From Methylophilus aquaticus (GTDB lineage: Bacteria; Pseudomonadota; Gammaproteobacteria; Burkholderiales; Methylophilaceae), in the NCBI RefSeq assembly GCF_030769565.1, contig NZ_JAVCAP010000012.1:1-64000 (forward strand): DNA of 64,000 nucleotides, in the 5' to 3' direction. Each line of letters begins with the position of its first letter. Position 1 is the stretch's first letter. Made by a program: the position numbers and the translations under genes. Below, piece by piece: positions 45,444-54,694 of this stretch. The notes under the pieces were generated by a model, which had not been told where the DNA came from, ran no database searches, and was given only the letters and a program-made list of their open reading frames with translations.

Positions 45444-46253
45444 TTATTTTTTCTTGTAAATCGAAGGCGCCTCAGCGGAATACTTATCGGATACGCCGTT
45501 CAAACTTTCAGAGTGACTGATGATGAAATAACCATCCTCACGTAACAACGGGTATATTTGGTCGGTGATTTGTTTCTTTGTCTGCACATCGAAATAAATC
45601 ATGACGTTGCGCAGAAAAATGACATCAAACTGCCCAAGGTCTGGATAGGGTTTTGTCAGATTCACCTGCATAAACCTGACGCGCTGCCTTAGCTCACGTG
45701 CAATCAGCAACTCGCCGTCATGATCACCCGTGCCTCTGAGGCAATACTTGGTCAGGTAAGGCCTGGGGATTTCTGAAGCACGCTGCATGTTGTAGCAGCC
45801 GCTTTGTGCCTGCTTAAGTACCTTGGTGCTTAAATCGGAAGCGATGACTTCCCAGGGATCATTGCCCATACATTCCGCTAACAACATGGCAATCGTATAT
45901 GGTTCCTCACCAGATGAACTGGCGGCACTCCATACGCGAAATGGCCGGCCTTTGGCTCTTTTCTGAAGAATCACATTTTTCAGAAAGTCAAAATGCTTGG
46001 GCTCTCTAAAGAAATGGGTTTCATTGGTCGTCAGCAAATCAATCGCTATTTGCTTTTCACCAGTATTGGCCGGGTCGCTGATCAGCTTGAAATACTCATT
46101 AAAGCTCCTAAGCCGATGAAAATGCACCCGTTTGGCCAAGCGTCCGCTAACTAATGGTTTTTTAACATCTGAGAGGGTGATCCCTGCCTGCGCATAGATA
46201 AAATCTCTGAACAAGCCAAATTCTTTGCTAGTGATTGATGCGACACTGTCCAC
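45444..46253 (-). CDS. cheR: Chemotaxis protein methyltransferase CheR
   Basis: A 269-residue CheR. The N-terminal helical domain (FGLFRDFIYAQAGITLSDVKKPLVSGRLAKRV) precedes the SAM domain (TTNETHFFREPKHFDFL, RVWSAASSSGEEPYTIAMLLAE, VIASDLSTKVLKQAQSG, FDVIFLRNVMIYFDVQTK). It methylates receptor glutamates using SAM. The start is GTG at 46253 with GGGAG about eight bases upstream. Confidence 0.95.
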   Translation of the reverse strand: MDSVASITSKEFGLFRDFIYAQAGITLSDVKKPLVSGRLAKRVHFHRLRSFNEYFKLISDPANTGEKQIAIDLLTTNETHFFREPKHFDFLKNVILQKRAKGRPFRVWSAASSSGEEPYTIAMLLAECMGNDPWEVIASDLSTKVLKQAQSGCYNMQRASEIPRPYLTKYCLRGTGDHDGELLIARELRQRVRFMQVNLTKPYPDLGQFDVIFLRNVMIYFDVQTKKQITDQIYPLLREDGYFIISHSESLNGVSDKYSAEAPSIYKKK

Positions 46254-46271
46254 TTAAACTCTCCCGATAGA

Positions 46272-46811
46272 TCATGCATCAATGACTGTTTGCGAAGACC
46301 CTGCAAGCTCGGCAATTTCACCGACAGAAAGCACTTTATTCACATTCAAAATAATCACAAACTTGCCTGCAATCTTGCCCATACCTTCAATAAAATCTGC
46401 ATGGATGTTGGCGCCAAAGTTGGGAGAAGGTTCTATCTCACCCGCCTCAATATCCAGCACTTCATTCACCGCATCCACCATCACACCCACGACCTGGGTG
46501 CTATCTTCATGCGCCACTTCAATAATCACAATGCAGGTCTTGCGCGTAATCTCCGCAGTGGGCTTGTCAAAACGTGCAGCCATGTCAATCACCGGCACCA
46601 CTGCCCCACGCAGGTTAATCACGCCGCGGATAAACCCAGGCATCTTCGGCACTTCAGTTACATTGCCGTACTCAATAATTTCTTTGATATTCAGAATATT
46701 GATCGCAAATACTTCATGGCCAAGGTTAAAGGTCAAGTACTGCTGAGTGAGAATGCTCGAACCAGCAGTTTTTCCCTTCAAGATAGATGCCATCATCAGT
46801 TCATTTTCCAT
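46272..46811 (-). CDS. cheW: Chemotaxis coupling protein CheW, copy 1
   Basis: A 179-residue CheW: QYLTFNLGHEVFAINILNIKEIIEYGNVTEVPKMPGFIRGVINLRG and DKPTAEITRKTCIVIIEVAHED, covering both SH3-like halves. It links receptors to CheA. Residues from the middle to near the end are almost identical to the second CheW at 49366, at the DNA level too. It lies between the poly-HAMP receptor gene and cheR. Confidence 0.94.
   Translation of the reverse strand: MENELMMASILKGKTAGSSILTQQYLTFNLGHEVFAINILNIKEIIEYGNVTEVPKMPGFIRGVINLRGAVVPVIDMAARFDKPTAEITRKTCIVIIEVAHEDSTQVVGVMVDAVNEVLDIEAGEIEPSPNFGANIHADFIEGMGKIAGKFVIILNVNKVLSVGEIAELAGSSQTVIDA
46300..46709 (-). repeat. cheW duplication, copy A
   Basis: About 410 bases matching 49394-49803 with only about five mismatches counted by eye, in the same orientation and 3094 bases apart. 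It covers most of the cheW coding region. Confidence 0.88.
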
Positions 46812-46912
46812 TTACTCTATCCTTCGGTTGATGATTGATAGCTGTTATTAGTCGAGTAGCTTATCCACCGGGACACACGCGAAATGCTGATCAGCGCCAT
46901 CATCAATCACCA

Positions 46913-49339
46913 CTAAAATTTAACGAATTGCGCCTCATCAATATCCACCCCAAAAACTGGAGCCAGTTTTTGTTTGCTGGCTTTAACCATGGGAGGCCTG
47001 CTGGGTTTTGATTGTTTTCTAATCGCAGTGACACTCGAAGCCTCTTGTGTGCCCACATTAAAGAATCCAATCAGTTGCTGCAGCTGTTCTGCCTGGCTGC
47101 TCATTTCTTCCGCAGTTGCGGCTAACTCTTCACTGGAGCTGGCATTTTGTTGTGTGGCCTGACTGAGTTGATTCATGGCAGCGGTGATTTGTGTGGCGCC
47201 GCTGCTTTGCTCTTCACTGGCCGCATAGATTTCTTGTACCAGATCACTGGTCTTGTTAATGCTGGGCACAATTTCATCCAGCAAGCTGCCTGCACGTTCG
47301 GCCAGCCCTACCGAGTTCTTGGCCACTTCACCAATCTCCTGGGCAGCCACCTGACTGCGTTCAGCCAGCTTGCGCACTTCAGCCGCCACTACTGCAAAGC
47401 CTTTGCCATGTTCGCCAGCACGGGCCGCTTCAATCGCCGCGTTCAGCGCCAGCAGGTTGGTCTGGTAGGCAATGTCATCAATAATGCTGATCTTGTCCGC
47501 AATGCTCTTCATGGCTGCCACGGTTTCTTTAACAGCGCCACCGCCTTCATTGGCATCTTTAGCTGCTTTACTGGCAATCCCATCGGTGACTTTAGAGTTC
47601 TCGGTATTTTGATTAATCGAAGCACTCATTTGCTCAACGGATGCAGAAGTTTCCTCAACAGAAGCCGCCTGCTCGTTAGTTGCCTGGCTGATGCTTTGCG
47701 CAGTGGCATTGACTTGCTCGGAGGCACTGGCAATGTTGTCTGCAGACTGACTCACCTCGTTAATGACCATGAGCAGTTTAGCAATCGTGTTATTTACAGA
47801 CTGTTTTAGTTCTTCCAGTTGGCCCTCGTACTGGTTGACGACAGGAGCAGTCAAATCCCCCGCTTCCACAAGTTTAAGCACCGCCATCACATCATTAATT
47901 GGCATTACAATCTTATCGAGCATATCGTTGATGCCCTTCACGATTTTCAAATACTCACCTTGGTACTTGCTTGAATCAGCACGCACATCAAGTGCCCCAT
48001 TATTGGCAGCCTCAATCAGCATGACCGTATCTTTGGCAACTGATTTTAAATTTGCCCGCACTTGCTCAATCGTGTCATTGATAAATGCTTTTTTGCCAGG
48101 CAACTGTTCCATGGGTGCATCAAAATCACCGTCGCCAAATGCTTTAATCACCGCCATGGCTTTTTTCTTCACCGCAATATGCCCGGACACCATGGTATTC
48201 ACGCCGGATGCCATGGTCTTAAACTCGCCTTGAAACTTGTCTACACTCATCATCACGTCGATATCACCTGCATCATGCTCTTTTGACATGTGGTTCATAT
48301 CAACAATAAAGCCTTTGAGATTGCCGCGCATTTGCTCAATGGTGTCGTTAATAAATGCTTTTTTACCAGGCAACTGCTCCATTGGTGCATCAAAGTCGCC
48401 TTCACCAAACGCTTTAATCACCGCCATGGCTTTTTTCTTCACGGCAATATGCCCGGACACCATGTTATTCACACCCGTGGCCATGGTCTTAAACTCACCT
48501 TGAAACTTGTCCACATTCATCATCACGTCGATATCACCTGCATCATGCTCTTTTGACATGTGGTTCATATCAACAATAAAGCCTTTGAGATTGCCGCGCA
48601 TTTGCTCAATGGTGTCGTTAATAAATGCTTTCTTACCAGGCAACTGCTCCATTGGTGCATCAAAGTCGCCTTCACCAAACGCTTTAATCACCGCCATGGC
48701 TTTTTTCTTCACGGCAATATGCCCGGACACCATGCTATTCACACCCGTGGCCATGGTCTTAAACTCACCTTGAAACTTGTCTACACTCATCATCACGTCG
48801 ATATCACCTGCATCATGCTCTTTTGACATGTGGTTCATATCAACAATAAAGCCTTTGAGATTGCCGCGCATTTGCTCAATGGTGTCGTTAATAAATGCTT
48901 TTTTACCAGGCAACTGCTCCATTGGTGCATCAAAGTCGCCTTCACCAAACGCTTTAATCACCGCCATGGCTTTTTTCTTCACGGCAATATGCCCGGACAC
49001 CATGCTATTCACACCCGTGGCCATGGTCTTAAACTCACCTTGAAACTTGTCTACACTCATCATCACGTCGATATCACCTGCATCATGCTCTTTTGACATG
49101 TGGTTCATATTGTCCACGAAGTCTTTCAATGTCTCCGCCTGCTTACGCAATTGATCCTGCAACAATGCAACCTCGGTAAATACCTGACTAAGCGGGTCAT
49201 CATGCTCTACCTGCACAGCCGAATCCCAATCCCCCTGCCGTATTTTAGTCATTAAGCTAACCAGGACATCAATTTTATTTGGATCAACGCGTGTTCCAAA
49301 AATAAAGTCTAATTTTCTTGCTGCGGCGAAACTCATCAC
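46913..49339 (-). CDS. Soluble methyl-accepting chemotaxis protein with tandem HAMP-like repeats
   Basis: An 808-residue receptor with no transmembrane segment. Residues about 1-77 form a helical head ([22 protein letters not shown]). Residues 78-437 hold four nearly identical 90-residue repeats, each with [38 protein letters not shown] and [20 protein letters not shown], resembling pairs of HAMP units. A further HAMP-like stretch ([38 protein letters not shown]) leads into the MCP signalling hairpin, whose tip reads [31 protein letters not shown]. The tail ends DEAQFVKF. Poly-HAMP chains can relay or compute signals; the input is unknown. It sits between the two cheW genes. Confidence 0.88.
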   Translation of the reverse strand: MMSFAAARKLDFIFGTRVDPNKIDVLVSLMTKIRQGDWDSAVQVEHDDPLSQVFTEVALLQDQLRKQAETLKDFVDNMNHMSKEHDAGDIDVMMSVDKFQGEFKTMATGVNSMVSGHIAVKKKAMAVIKAFGEGDFDAPMEQLPGKKAFINDTIEQMRGNLKGFIVDMNHMSKEHDAGDIDVMMSVDKFQGEFKTMATGVNSMVSGHIAVKKKAMAVIKAFGEGDFDAPMEQLPGKKAFINDTIEQMRGNLKGFIVDMNHMSKEHDAGDIDVMMNVDKFQGEFKTMATGVNNMVSGHIAVKKKAMAVIKAFGEGDFDAPMEQLPGKKAFINDTIEQMRGNLKGFIVDMNHMSKEHDAGDIDVMMSVDKFQGEFKTMASGVNTMVSGHIAVKKKAMAVIKAFGDGDFDAPMEQLPGKKAFINDTIEQVRANLKSVAKDTVMLIEAANNGALDVRADSSKYQGEYLKIVKGINDMLDKIVMPINDVMAVLKLVEAGDLTAPVVNQYEGQLEELKQSVNNTIAKLLMVINEVSQSADNIASASEQVNATAQSISQATNEQAASVEETSASVEQMSASINQNTENSKVTDGIASKAAKDANEGGGAVKETVAAMKSIADKISIIDDIAYQTNLLALNAAIEAARAGEHGKGFAVVAAEVRKLAERSQVAAQEIGEVAKNSVGLAERAGSLLDEIVPSINKTSDLVQEIYAASEEQSSGATQITAAMNQLSQATQQNASSSEELAATAEEMSSQAEQLQQLIGFFNVGTQEASSVTAIRKQSKPSRPPMVKASKQKLAPVFGVDIDEAQFVKF
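48029..49108 (-). repeat. Four tandem 270-bp repeats in the poly-HAMP receptor gene
   Basis: A 270-bp unit repeated four times in frame (90 codons each). The first three (49108 down to about 48299) are almost identical base for base, differing at a handful of positions; the fourth is more divergent, especially at its end. A motif beginning CATCATCACGTCGATATCAC recurs every 270 bases. Confidence 0.93.
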
Positions 49340-49365
49340 AAATCTCCTTGTTTATACACTCGCTA

Positions 49366-49902
49366 TCACAACTGGGAAGTGCTACGAGCCGAGCCTGCAA
49401 GCTCGGCAATTTCACCGACAGAAAGCACTTTATTCACATTCAAAATAATCACAAACTTGCCTGCAATCTTGCCCATACCTTCAATAAAATCTGCGCGGAT
49501 GTTGGCGCCAAAGTTGGGAGAAGGTTCTATCTCACCCGCCTCAATATCCAGCACTTCATTCACCGCATCCACCATCACACCCACGACCTGGGTGCTATCT
49601 TCATGCGCCACTTCAATAATCACAATGCAGGTCTTGCGCGTAATCTCCGCAGTGGGCTTGTCAAAACGTGCAGCCATGTCAATCACCGGCACCACGGCAC
49701 CTCGCAGGTTAATCACGCCGCGGATAAACCCAGGCATCTTCGGCACTTCAGTTACATTGCCGTACTCAATAATTTCTTTGATATTCAGAATATTGATCGC
49801 AAACACTTCGCGGCCAAGGACAAATGTCAGATATTGCTGAATCGTGTTCACCGCGATTGCACTTTGACGGCTTGATGCATTGGCTACCATCAGGTCATTC
49901 AT
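49366..49902 (-). CDS. cheW: Chemotaxis coupling protein CheW, copy 2
   Basis: A 178-residue CheW nearly identical to copy 1 from EVFAINILNIKEIIEYGNV to VLSVGEIAELAGS. Only the first ~40 residues (MNDLMVANASSRQSAIAVNT) and the last few differ. The start at 49902 has AGGGA eight bases upstream; the frame is open to 49953. It lies 26 bases before the poly-HAMP receptor gene. Confidence 0.93.
   Translation of the reverse strand: MNDLMVANASSRQSAIAVNTIQQYLTFVLGREVFAINILNIKEIIEYGNVTEVPKMPGFIRGVINLRGAVVPVIDMAARFDKPTAEITRKTCIVIIEVAHEDSTQVVGVMVDAVNEVLDIEAGEIEPSPNFGANIRADFIEGMGKIAGKFVIILNVNKVLSVGEIAELAGSARSTSQL
49394..49803 (-). repeat. cheW duplication, copy B
   Basis: The partner of 46300-46709. 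Together the copies form direct repeats flanking the whole poly-HAMP receptor gene. Confidence 0.88.
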
Positions 49903-49995
49903 TTTTTTATCCCTTCGTTCATGATGGAAAGTGGTGTCCGGGGCATTCATCACTCAATAACGCTACCGAGAAACTGCCAGCCCCACCTCTCTTGA

Positions 49996-51654
49996 TTAAA
50001 ATTTCACGAACTGGGACTCGTCCACCTCGGCGGCATGTACTGCTGCGATATGGACAGACGCTTTGCTACTCGCGGGTTTGGCTACTTTTTTCACGTTCTT
50101 TTTTGCAGCAGGTGCAAATGTGCCATCCTCGACCCCGACTCTAAAGAAACCAATCAGTTGTTGCAGTTGCTCTGCCTGACCACTCATTTCTTCAGCAGTC
50201 GCAGCCAGTTCTTCACTGGAGCTTGCATTCTGCTGCGTCACCTGGCTGATCTGGTTCATCGCAGTCGTAATCTGCAAGGCACCGCTACTCTGCTCATCGC
50301 TGGCAGCATAGATTTCTTGTACCAGATCACTGGTCTTGTTAATGCTAGGCACGATTTCATCCAGCAAGCTGCCTGCACGTTCGGCCAGCCCTACCGAGTT
50401 CTTGGCCACTTCACCAATCTCCTGGGCCGCAACCTGGCTACGTTCGGCCAGCTTGCGCACTTCCGCTGCCACTACCGCAAAGCCTTTGCCATGTTCGCCA
50501 GCACGGGCCGCTTCAATCGCCGCGTTCAGCGCCAGCAGGTTAGTTTGGTAGGCAATGTCATCGATAATGCTGATCTTGTCTGCAATACTCTTCATGGCAA
50601 TCACAGTGTCTTTGACCGCGGCGCCACCTTCGTTGGCATCTTTGGCTGCTTTACCGGCAATACCATCGGTGACTTTAGAATTCTCGGTGTTTTGATTGAT
50701 CGAAGCGCTCATTTGCTCGACCGATGCTGACGTCTCTTCAACCGAAGCCGCCTGCTCGTTGGTCGCCTGGCTAATGCTTTGCGCCGTCGCACTCACCTGC
50801 TCCGAGGCGCTCGCAATATTGTCCGCTGAACCACGTACCTCACTCACAACACTCACCAATTTCTCCACCATAACCTTCATAGCGGCCATCATGCTGGTGT
50901 TGTCACCCGGTTTTGTATTGACGCGAATCGTTAAATCACCAGCAGCAATTTTTGTCGCAATATTGGCAGCATCCTCTGGTTCACCGCCTAGCTGTTTCAA
51001 TAGTCCAGCAGTAATAACCCAGCCAAGAAACGCTGCAATCGCAATCACAGAACCCGCAATTGTTAATGTGATGACTGTTGCACTTGAAATGACATCATTG
51101 GCGCGTTCCGAAGCCTGTTTGGCCAAATCTACGTTATAAGTAAGCTGATTTGCAAAGGTATTGTTGGCTTCCAAAATAGCAGGCATCAATTCGTTTCTGA
51201 CGGCAATTTCGGCATCTTTGGTTTTGTTGTCTCTTGAAAACGCAAATACTCTCTGGCGCACAGTGTTGTAATGCTGTAACTTTGCCTTAAATTCATCATA
51301 CATTGCCTGTTCTTTACTATCGGACATGCAAGATTGCCCTGCGCATCCATTTGTATTGTATTTATCTACACTTTCTTGCAGCGCTTTGGCAGCCACATCA
51401 ATCTTACCCTCCACGTCACGCATGCCAGTCTCGTCAGTGACAATCACATGAAACAGCGACAAGTCACGCAGGTTAGATAAATTTTTCTGGATATCAGTAA
51501 AAATTTGATAGCTCGGCACTGTGTTTACCGAAGCATAATTAGCAGCGTCAAATGTGCTCCTCAGTTGAGTACTACTTACAATGGTCAGTCCAATTAACCC
51601 TAAAACCGCCGCAGATACCAGTGCGATCATTTTTTTTGCAACAGTAAATTTCAT
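49996..51654 (-). CDS. Membrane methyl-accepting chemotaxis protein
   Basis: A 552-residue transmembrane receptor. TM1 is about residues 10-30 ([20 protein letters not shown]) and TM2 about 192-215 ([21 protein letters not shown]). The periplasmic four-helix sensor between them has a CxxxxC pair (NGCAGQSCM). A HAMP domain ([19 protein letters not shown]) leads to the signalling domain with the same tip and flanks as the poly-HAMP receptor, and the tail ends DESQFVKF. Ligand unknown. It lies 45 bases after cheA on the same strand. Confidence 0.92.
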   Translation of the reverse strand: MKFTVAKKMIALVSAAVLGLIGLTIVSSTQLRSTFDAANYASVNTVPSYQIFTDIQKNLSNLRDLSLFHVIVTDETGMRDVEGKIDVAAKALQESVDKYNTNGCAGQSCMSDSKEQAMYDEFKAKLQHYNTVRQRVFAFSRDNKTKDAEIAVRNELMPAILEANNTFANQLTYNVDLAKQASERANDVISSATVITLTIAGSVIAIAAFLGWVITAGLLKQLGGEPEDAANIATKIAAGDLTIRVNTKPGDNTSMMAAMKVMVEKLVSVVSEVRGSADNIASASEQVSATAQSISQATNEQAASVEETSASVEQMSASINQNTENSKVTDGIAGKAAKDANEGGAAVKDTVIAMKSIADKISIIDDIAYQTNLLALNAAIEAARAGEHGKGFAVVAAEVRKLAERSQVAAQEIGEVAKNSVGLAERAGSLLDEIVPSINKTSDLVQEIYAASDEQSSGALQITTAMNQISQVTQQNASSSEELAATAEEMSGQAEQLQQLIGFFRVGVEDGTFAPAAKKNVKKVAKPASSKASVHIAAVHAAEVDESQFVKF

Positions 51655-51699
51655 TTCAGTGCTCCTTGATTATTTTCTAGCGGTTAGAAACTGCGTTTA

Positions 51700-53898
51700 T
51701 TAATTTACCCCTACAACCTCTTGCTCTTTATTTTTGCCGATATTGGCCAGTTGCATCATGCGCGGCACATCGAGCACCAGCGCAACGCTGCCTGAACCAA
51801 GGATAGTGAAGCCACCAATGCCTTTCACATGCTCAAACATTTTGCCCAGCGGCTTAATCACGGTTTGAAACTCGCCGATCAGCTTGTCCACGACCAAGCC
51901 AATTTTTTGCTCGGCATACTGCAATACCACAATATTCTGTCGGGCTGGGGGAGCACCTTTACATTCAAACTCATCTCTGAGTTTGAGATAAGGCAAGACT
52001 TCCCCGCGCAGGTTGATAAAGTCGCGCTGATCACTGATTGAAGCCTCATAATCAGCGGTGGAAAGCTCTATACATTCGACCACCATATCGAGCGGGATCA
52101 CATAGGCAGACTCAGCCACATTGACCAGGAAGCCGTCAATAATCGCCAACGTCAGTGGCAAGCGGATACGCATGGTGGTGCCCAAACCAGGTTGGGACTG
52201 AATATTGATCGTGCCACGCAGGGCTTGAATATTGCGACGCACCACGTCCATGCCGACGCCGCGACCGGAAAGATTGCTGACTGCATCTGCCGTTGAAAAG
52301 CCTGCTTCAAAAATCAAATTGTAAATATCGCCATCACTGAGAGACTGCTCTGCGGAGACCAGGCCTTTTTCAATTGCTTTGGCGAGAATTTTGTCTCGAT
52401 TGAGTCCGGCACCGTCATCACTGACTTCAATCACAATGCTGCCGGAATCGTGGAAGGCATTTAGTTTTAGCGTACCGTAAGCGGACTTGCCTTTGGCGAG
52501 GCGCGCCTCGGCTGACTCAATGCCATGGTCCATGGAGTTGCGCACCAGATGCGTGAGCGGATCACTGATTTTTTCAACCACGGTTTTATCCAGCTCGGTT
52601 TCTTCGCCGCTGATTTCCAGCCGGATTTCTTTGCCGAGCTCTTTGCTGACATCGCGTACCACGCGGTTAAAGCGACTGAATGTGGAACCAATCTGCACCA
52701 TGCGCAGTGCAAGCGCAGAATCACGCACCTGTTCAACAAGGGTAGAAATGGTGGAGGTCGCTTCAGTCATTTCACTGTTGGCTGTTTTATTGGCCACCAG
52801 CGTGGCACCCGCGCCCGCAATAATGAGCTCGCCGACCAGATTGATTAACTCATCCAGTTTGTTGGCATCAATCCGAATAAAATTGGATTCGGAATTTTTA
52901 GTTTCTTTAACCTGCTTTTGCTTTTCAAGCGCAGCATTTACCACATCCGGCTGCACCATGTGTTGATTAACCAGCGTTTGGCCAATCGGCTCTTTATCCA
53001 TGGCTTGCTGTGTCGCTTGCTGCTGCAAGCTGGACTCGAGTTCATTGGGTGTAAGCGTGCCGCACTTCACCAAGATTTCGCCGAGTTTCAAGTCTTCGTT
53101 GGAAAGCTTTTCAATCAAGTCTATATAGTGGCTGATTTTGCTATGCGGCGGCAGAATATGGATTTCGCAATCATCGCGCACAAAATCGAAAATACTTTCA
53201 ATGGCCAGCTTATCTGCATCGGTTTGATAACTGATTTCGAATCCCAGATAACAACTTTCGGCATCCATCTCCTCCAGTGCAGGAAACCCCTGTTGCATTG
53301 TTTCCAGATGCGCAATGGTGCCGATGGTTTTCATGTAACGAATAAAGCTGAACGGGTCCATGCCGCTTCTAAAGGTATTTACGCCAAATCGCAGCGAGAC
53401 ATGCCAGCAGTCGGTTTCGACACGCTCAATGCTTTCAGCTTCGTCTACGGTGGTCATGGCGGCTACTTCGGTGGCAGCATGTTCAGCAGCTGGCACCATG
53501 TCGCTTTCGGCGCTCAGGTAAACGTTGAGACGACTGATTAAGGCATCACTCACCGCTTGCGTGTCAGCATCCGGCGTTTTGCTTTCAGCCACGTGATCGA
53601 TAAGCTTGCCAATAAAATCACCGACCTCCAGCAGGAGTGCGACCAGGCTTTCATCGATGGTGATTTCGCCATTACGCACTTTGTGCAGCACACTTTCTGC
53701 CACATGCGTAAAGCTGATGATAAAGTCCAGTCCAAACAGCCCGGCAGAGCCCTTAATGGTGTGCGCGGCCCGAAAAATGGCGTTGATTTTTTCTTCATCC
53801 TGAGGATTCTGCTCCAGCGTTAATAACGCCTCTTCCATTTGCTCAAGAAGATCACGACTTTCCATAATGTATATTTGCAAGGATTCATCAAGACTCAT
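51700..53898 (-). CDS. cheA: Chemotaxis histidine kinase CheA
   Basis: A 732-residue CheA. P1 carries the phosphorylated His46 in FRAAHTIKGSAGLFG. A P2-like and linker region follows (VSLRFGVNTFRSGMDPFSFIRYM, then SKISHYIDLIEKL). P3 dimerisation starts at IRIDANKLDELINLVGELI, and the P4 ATPase has LVRNSMDHGIES, VSDDGAGLNRDKI and NLSGRGVGMDVVRRNI. P5 (DGFLVNVAESAYVIPLDMV) binds CheW. It phosphorylates CheY, CheB and possibly REC2 of the GGDEF regulator. Longer than E. coli CheA (654), mainly between P1 and P3. Confidence 0.95.
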   Translation of the reverse strand: MSLDESLQIYIMESRDLLEQMEEALLTLEQNPQDEEKINAIFRAAHTIKGSAGLFGLDFIISFTHVAESVLHKVRNGEITIDESLVALLLEVGDFIGKLIDHVAESKTPDADTQAVSDALISRLNVYLSAESDMVPAAEHAATEVAAMTTVDEAESIERVETDCWHVSLRFGVNTFRSGMDPFSFIRYMKTIGTIAHLETMQQGFPALEEMDAESCYLGFEISYQTDADKLAIESIFDFVRDDCEIHILPPHSKISHYIDLIEKLSNEDLKLGEILVKCGTLTPNELESSLQQQATQQAMDKEPIGQTLVNQHMVQPDVVNAALEKQKQVKETKNSESNFIRIDANKLDELINLVGELIIAGAGATLVANKTANSEMTEATSTISTLVEQVRDSALALRMVQIGSTFSRFNRVVRDVSKELGKEIRLEISGEETELDKTVVEKISDPLTHLVRNSMDHGIESAEARLAKGKSAYGTLKLNAFHDSGSIVIEVSDDGAGLNRDKILAKAIEKGLVSAEQSLSDGDIYNLIFEAGFSTADAVSNLSGRGVGMDVVRRNIQALRGTINIQSQPGLGTTMRIRLPLTLAIIDGFLVNVAESAYVIPLDMVVECIELSTADYEASISDQRDFINLRGEVLPYLKLRDEFECKGAPPARQNIVVLQYAEQKIGLVVDKLIGEFQTVIKPLGKMFEHVKGIGGFTILGSGSVALVLDVPRMMQLANIGKNKEQEVVGVN

Positions 53899-53934
53899 CT
53901 TTTTTACCTTTCATGCTTATTCTGTCGTTCGTGA

Positions 53935-54258
53935 TCAGGCCGCGATGCCGCTCAACACGGTGGGCTCGCCAAAGAAACCTGCAAGATCAGCCAGGCCAAG
54001 CAACTCGTTTACCGCCTCGCTGCAGCCGATGAGATTAAACGCAACACCGTGTAAGGTGCTGTGTAATTTAATCGTCATTAAAATCTGCAAACCTGCCGCA
54101 TCGACCTCGCTCACCTCCGACAAATCCAGCTGGATGGGCAGTGCATTTTTTAATGCTGCCTTCACCACATCCATCGTTTCACTTGCCGTGTAAATATTGA
54201 GCTCACCGGAAAAATCCAGCTTGGTTAAAGATTTTGTACTTTTCACTGCGACCGGCAT
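53935..54258 (-). CDS. STAS-domain protein (anti-sigma antagonist-like)
   Basis: A 107-residue STAS domain: SLTKLDFSGELNIYTASETMDVVKAAL, IQLDLSEVSEVDAAGLQILMTIK and FNLIGCSEAVNELLGLADLAGFFG. The DxSxxxxxDxxGLQ segment has Ala (DAAG) where antagonists phosphorylated by anti-sigma kinases usually carry Ser, so phosphoregulation is unlikely. STAS proteins recur in chemotaxis-like operons of proteobacteria, with unclear role. Between cheY and cheA, with 36-base gaps on each side. Confidence 0.87.
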   Translation of the reverse strand: MPVAVKSTKSLTKLDFSGELNIYTASETMDVVKAALKNALPIQLDLSEVSEVDAAGLQILMTIKLHSTLHGVAFNLIGCSEAVNELLGLADLAGFFGEPTVLSGIAA

Positions 54259-54294
54259 CGTGTTCCCCTTGCCTAAAGTTGTAATTAAATGAAG

Positions 54295-54663
54295 TTACGG
54301 TAAAACAAGTTTAGAGACCGCATTCAACAATTGTGGTGGTTGAAATGGCTTGACCATCCAGGCCTTGGCACCGCCTGCTTGGCCTTGCATTTTTTTCTCT
54401 TCCGCGCTTTCAGTGGTCAGCATAATCACTGGCGTAAACTTGTAAGCAGGGATCTGCTTGCTCGCTTTAAGAAATTCAATACCATTCATATTGGGCATAT
54501 TGACGTCGCTAATAATCAGATGAATTTTTTGACCATTTAATTTATTCAGTGCATCTCTGCCATCTTCAGCTTCAATCACATCATAGCCAGCGCCTTTTAA
54601 CGCCGTGCCTACGACAGATCTCAATGAGGACGAGTCATCAACGATGAGGATAGTTTTTGCCAT
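54295..54663 (-). CDS. cheY: Chemotaxis response regulator CheY
   Basis: A 122-residue single receiver: ILIVDDSSSLRSVVG with the acidic pair, phospho-acceptor Asp53 in IISDVNMPNMNGIEF, Thr in MLTTESAEEKK and Lys in AWMVKPFQP. All catalytic residues are present. It should bind the flagellar switch. No cheZ is visible. Confidence 0.93.
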   Translation of the reverse strand: MAKTILIVDDSSSLRSVVGTALKGAGYDVIEAEDGRDALNKLNGQKIHLIISDVNMPNMNGIEFLKASKQIPAYKFTPVIMLTTESAEEKKMQGQAGGAKAWMVKPFQPPQLLNAVSKLVLP

Positions 54664-54694
54664 ATGTGCTCCTTAAAACGCTTTTTAATTTCAA

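Noticed and set aside
47147-47809. A 220-codon open frame antisense to the poly-HAMP receptor gene
   Set aside because: It mirrors the conserved MCP signalling domain on the other strand; codon bias alone explains it, and there is no ribosome site.
48029-49108. The 270-bp periodicity as a CRISPR-like or satellite array
   Set aside because: The units are coding, in frame and without spacers; they belong to the receptor gene.
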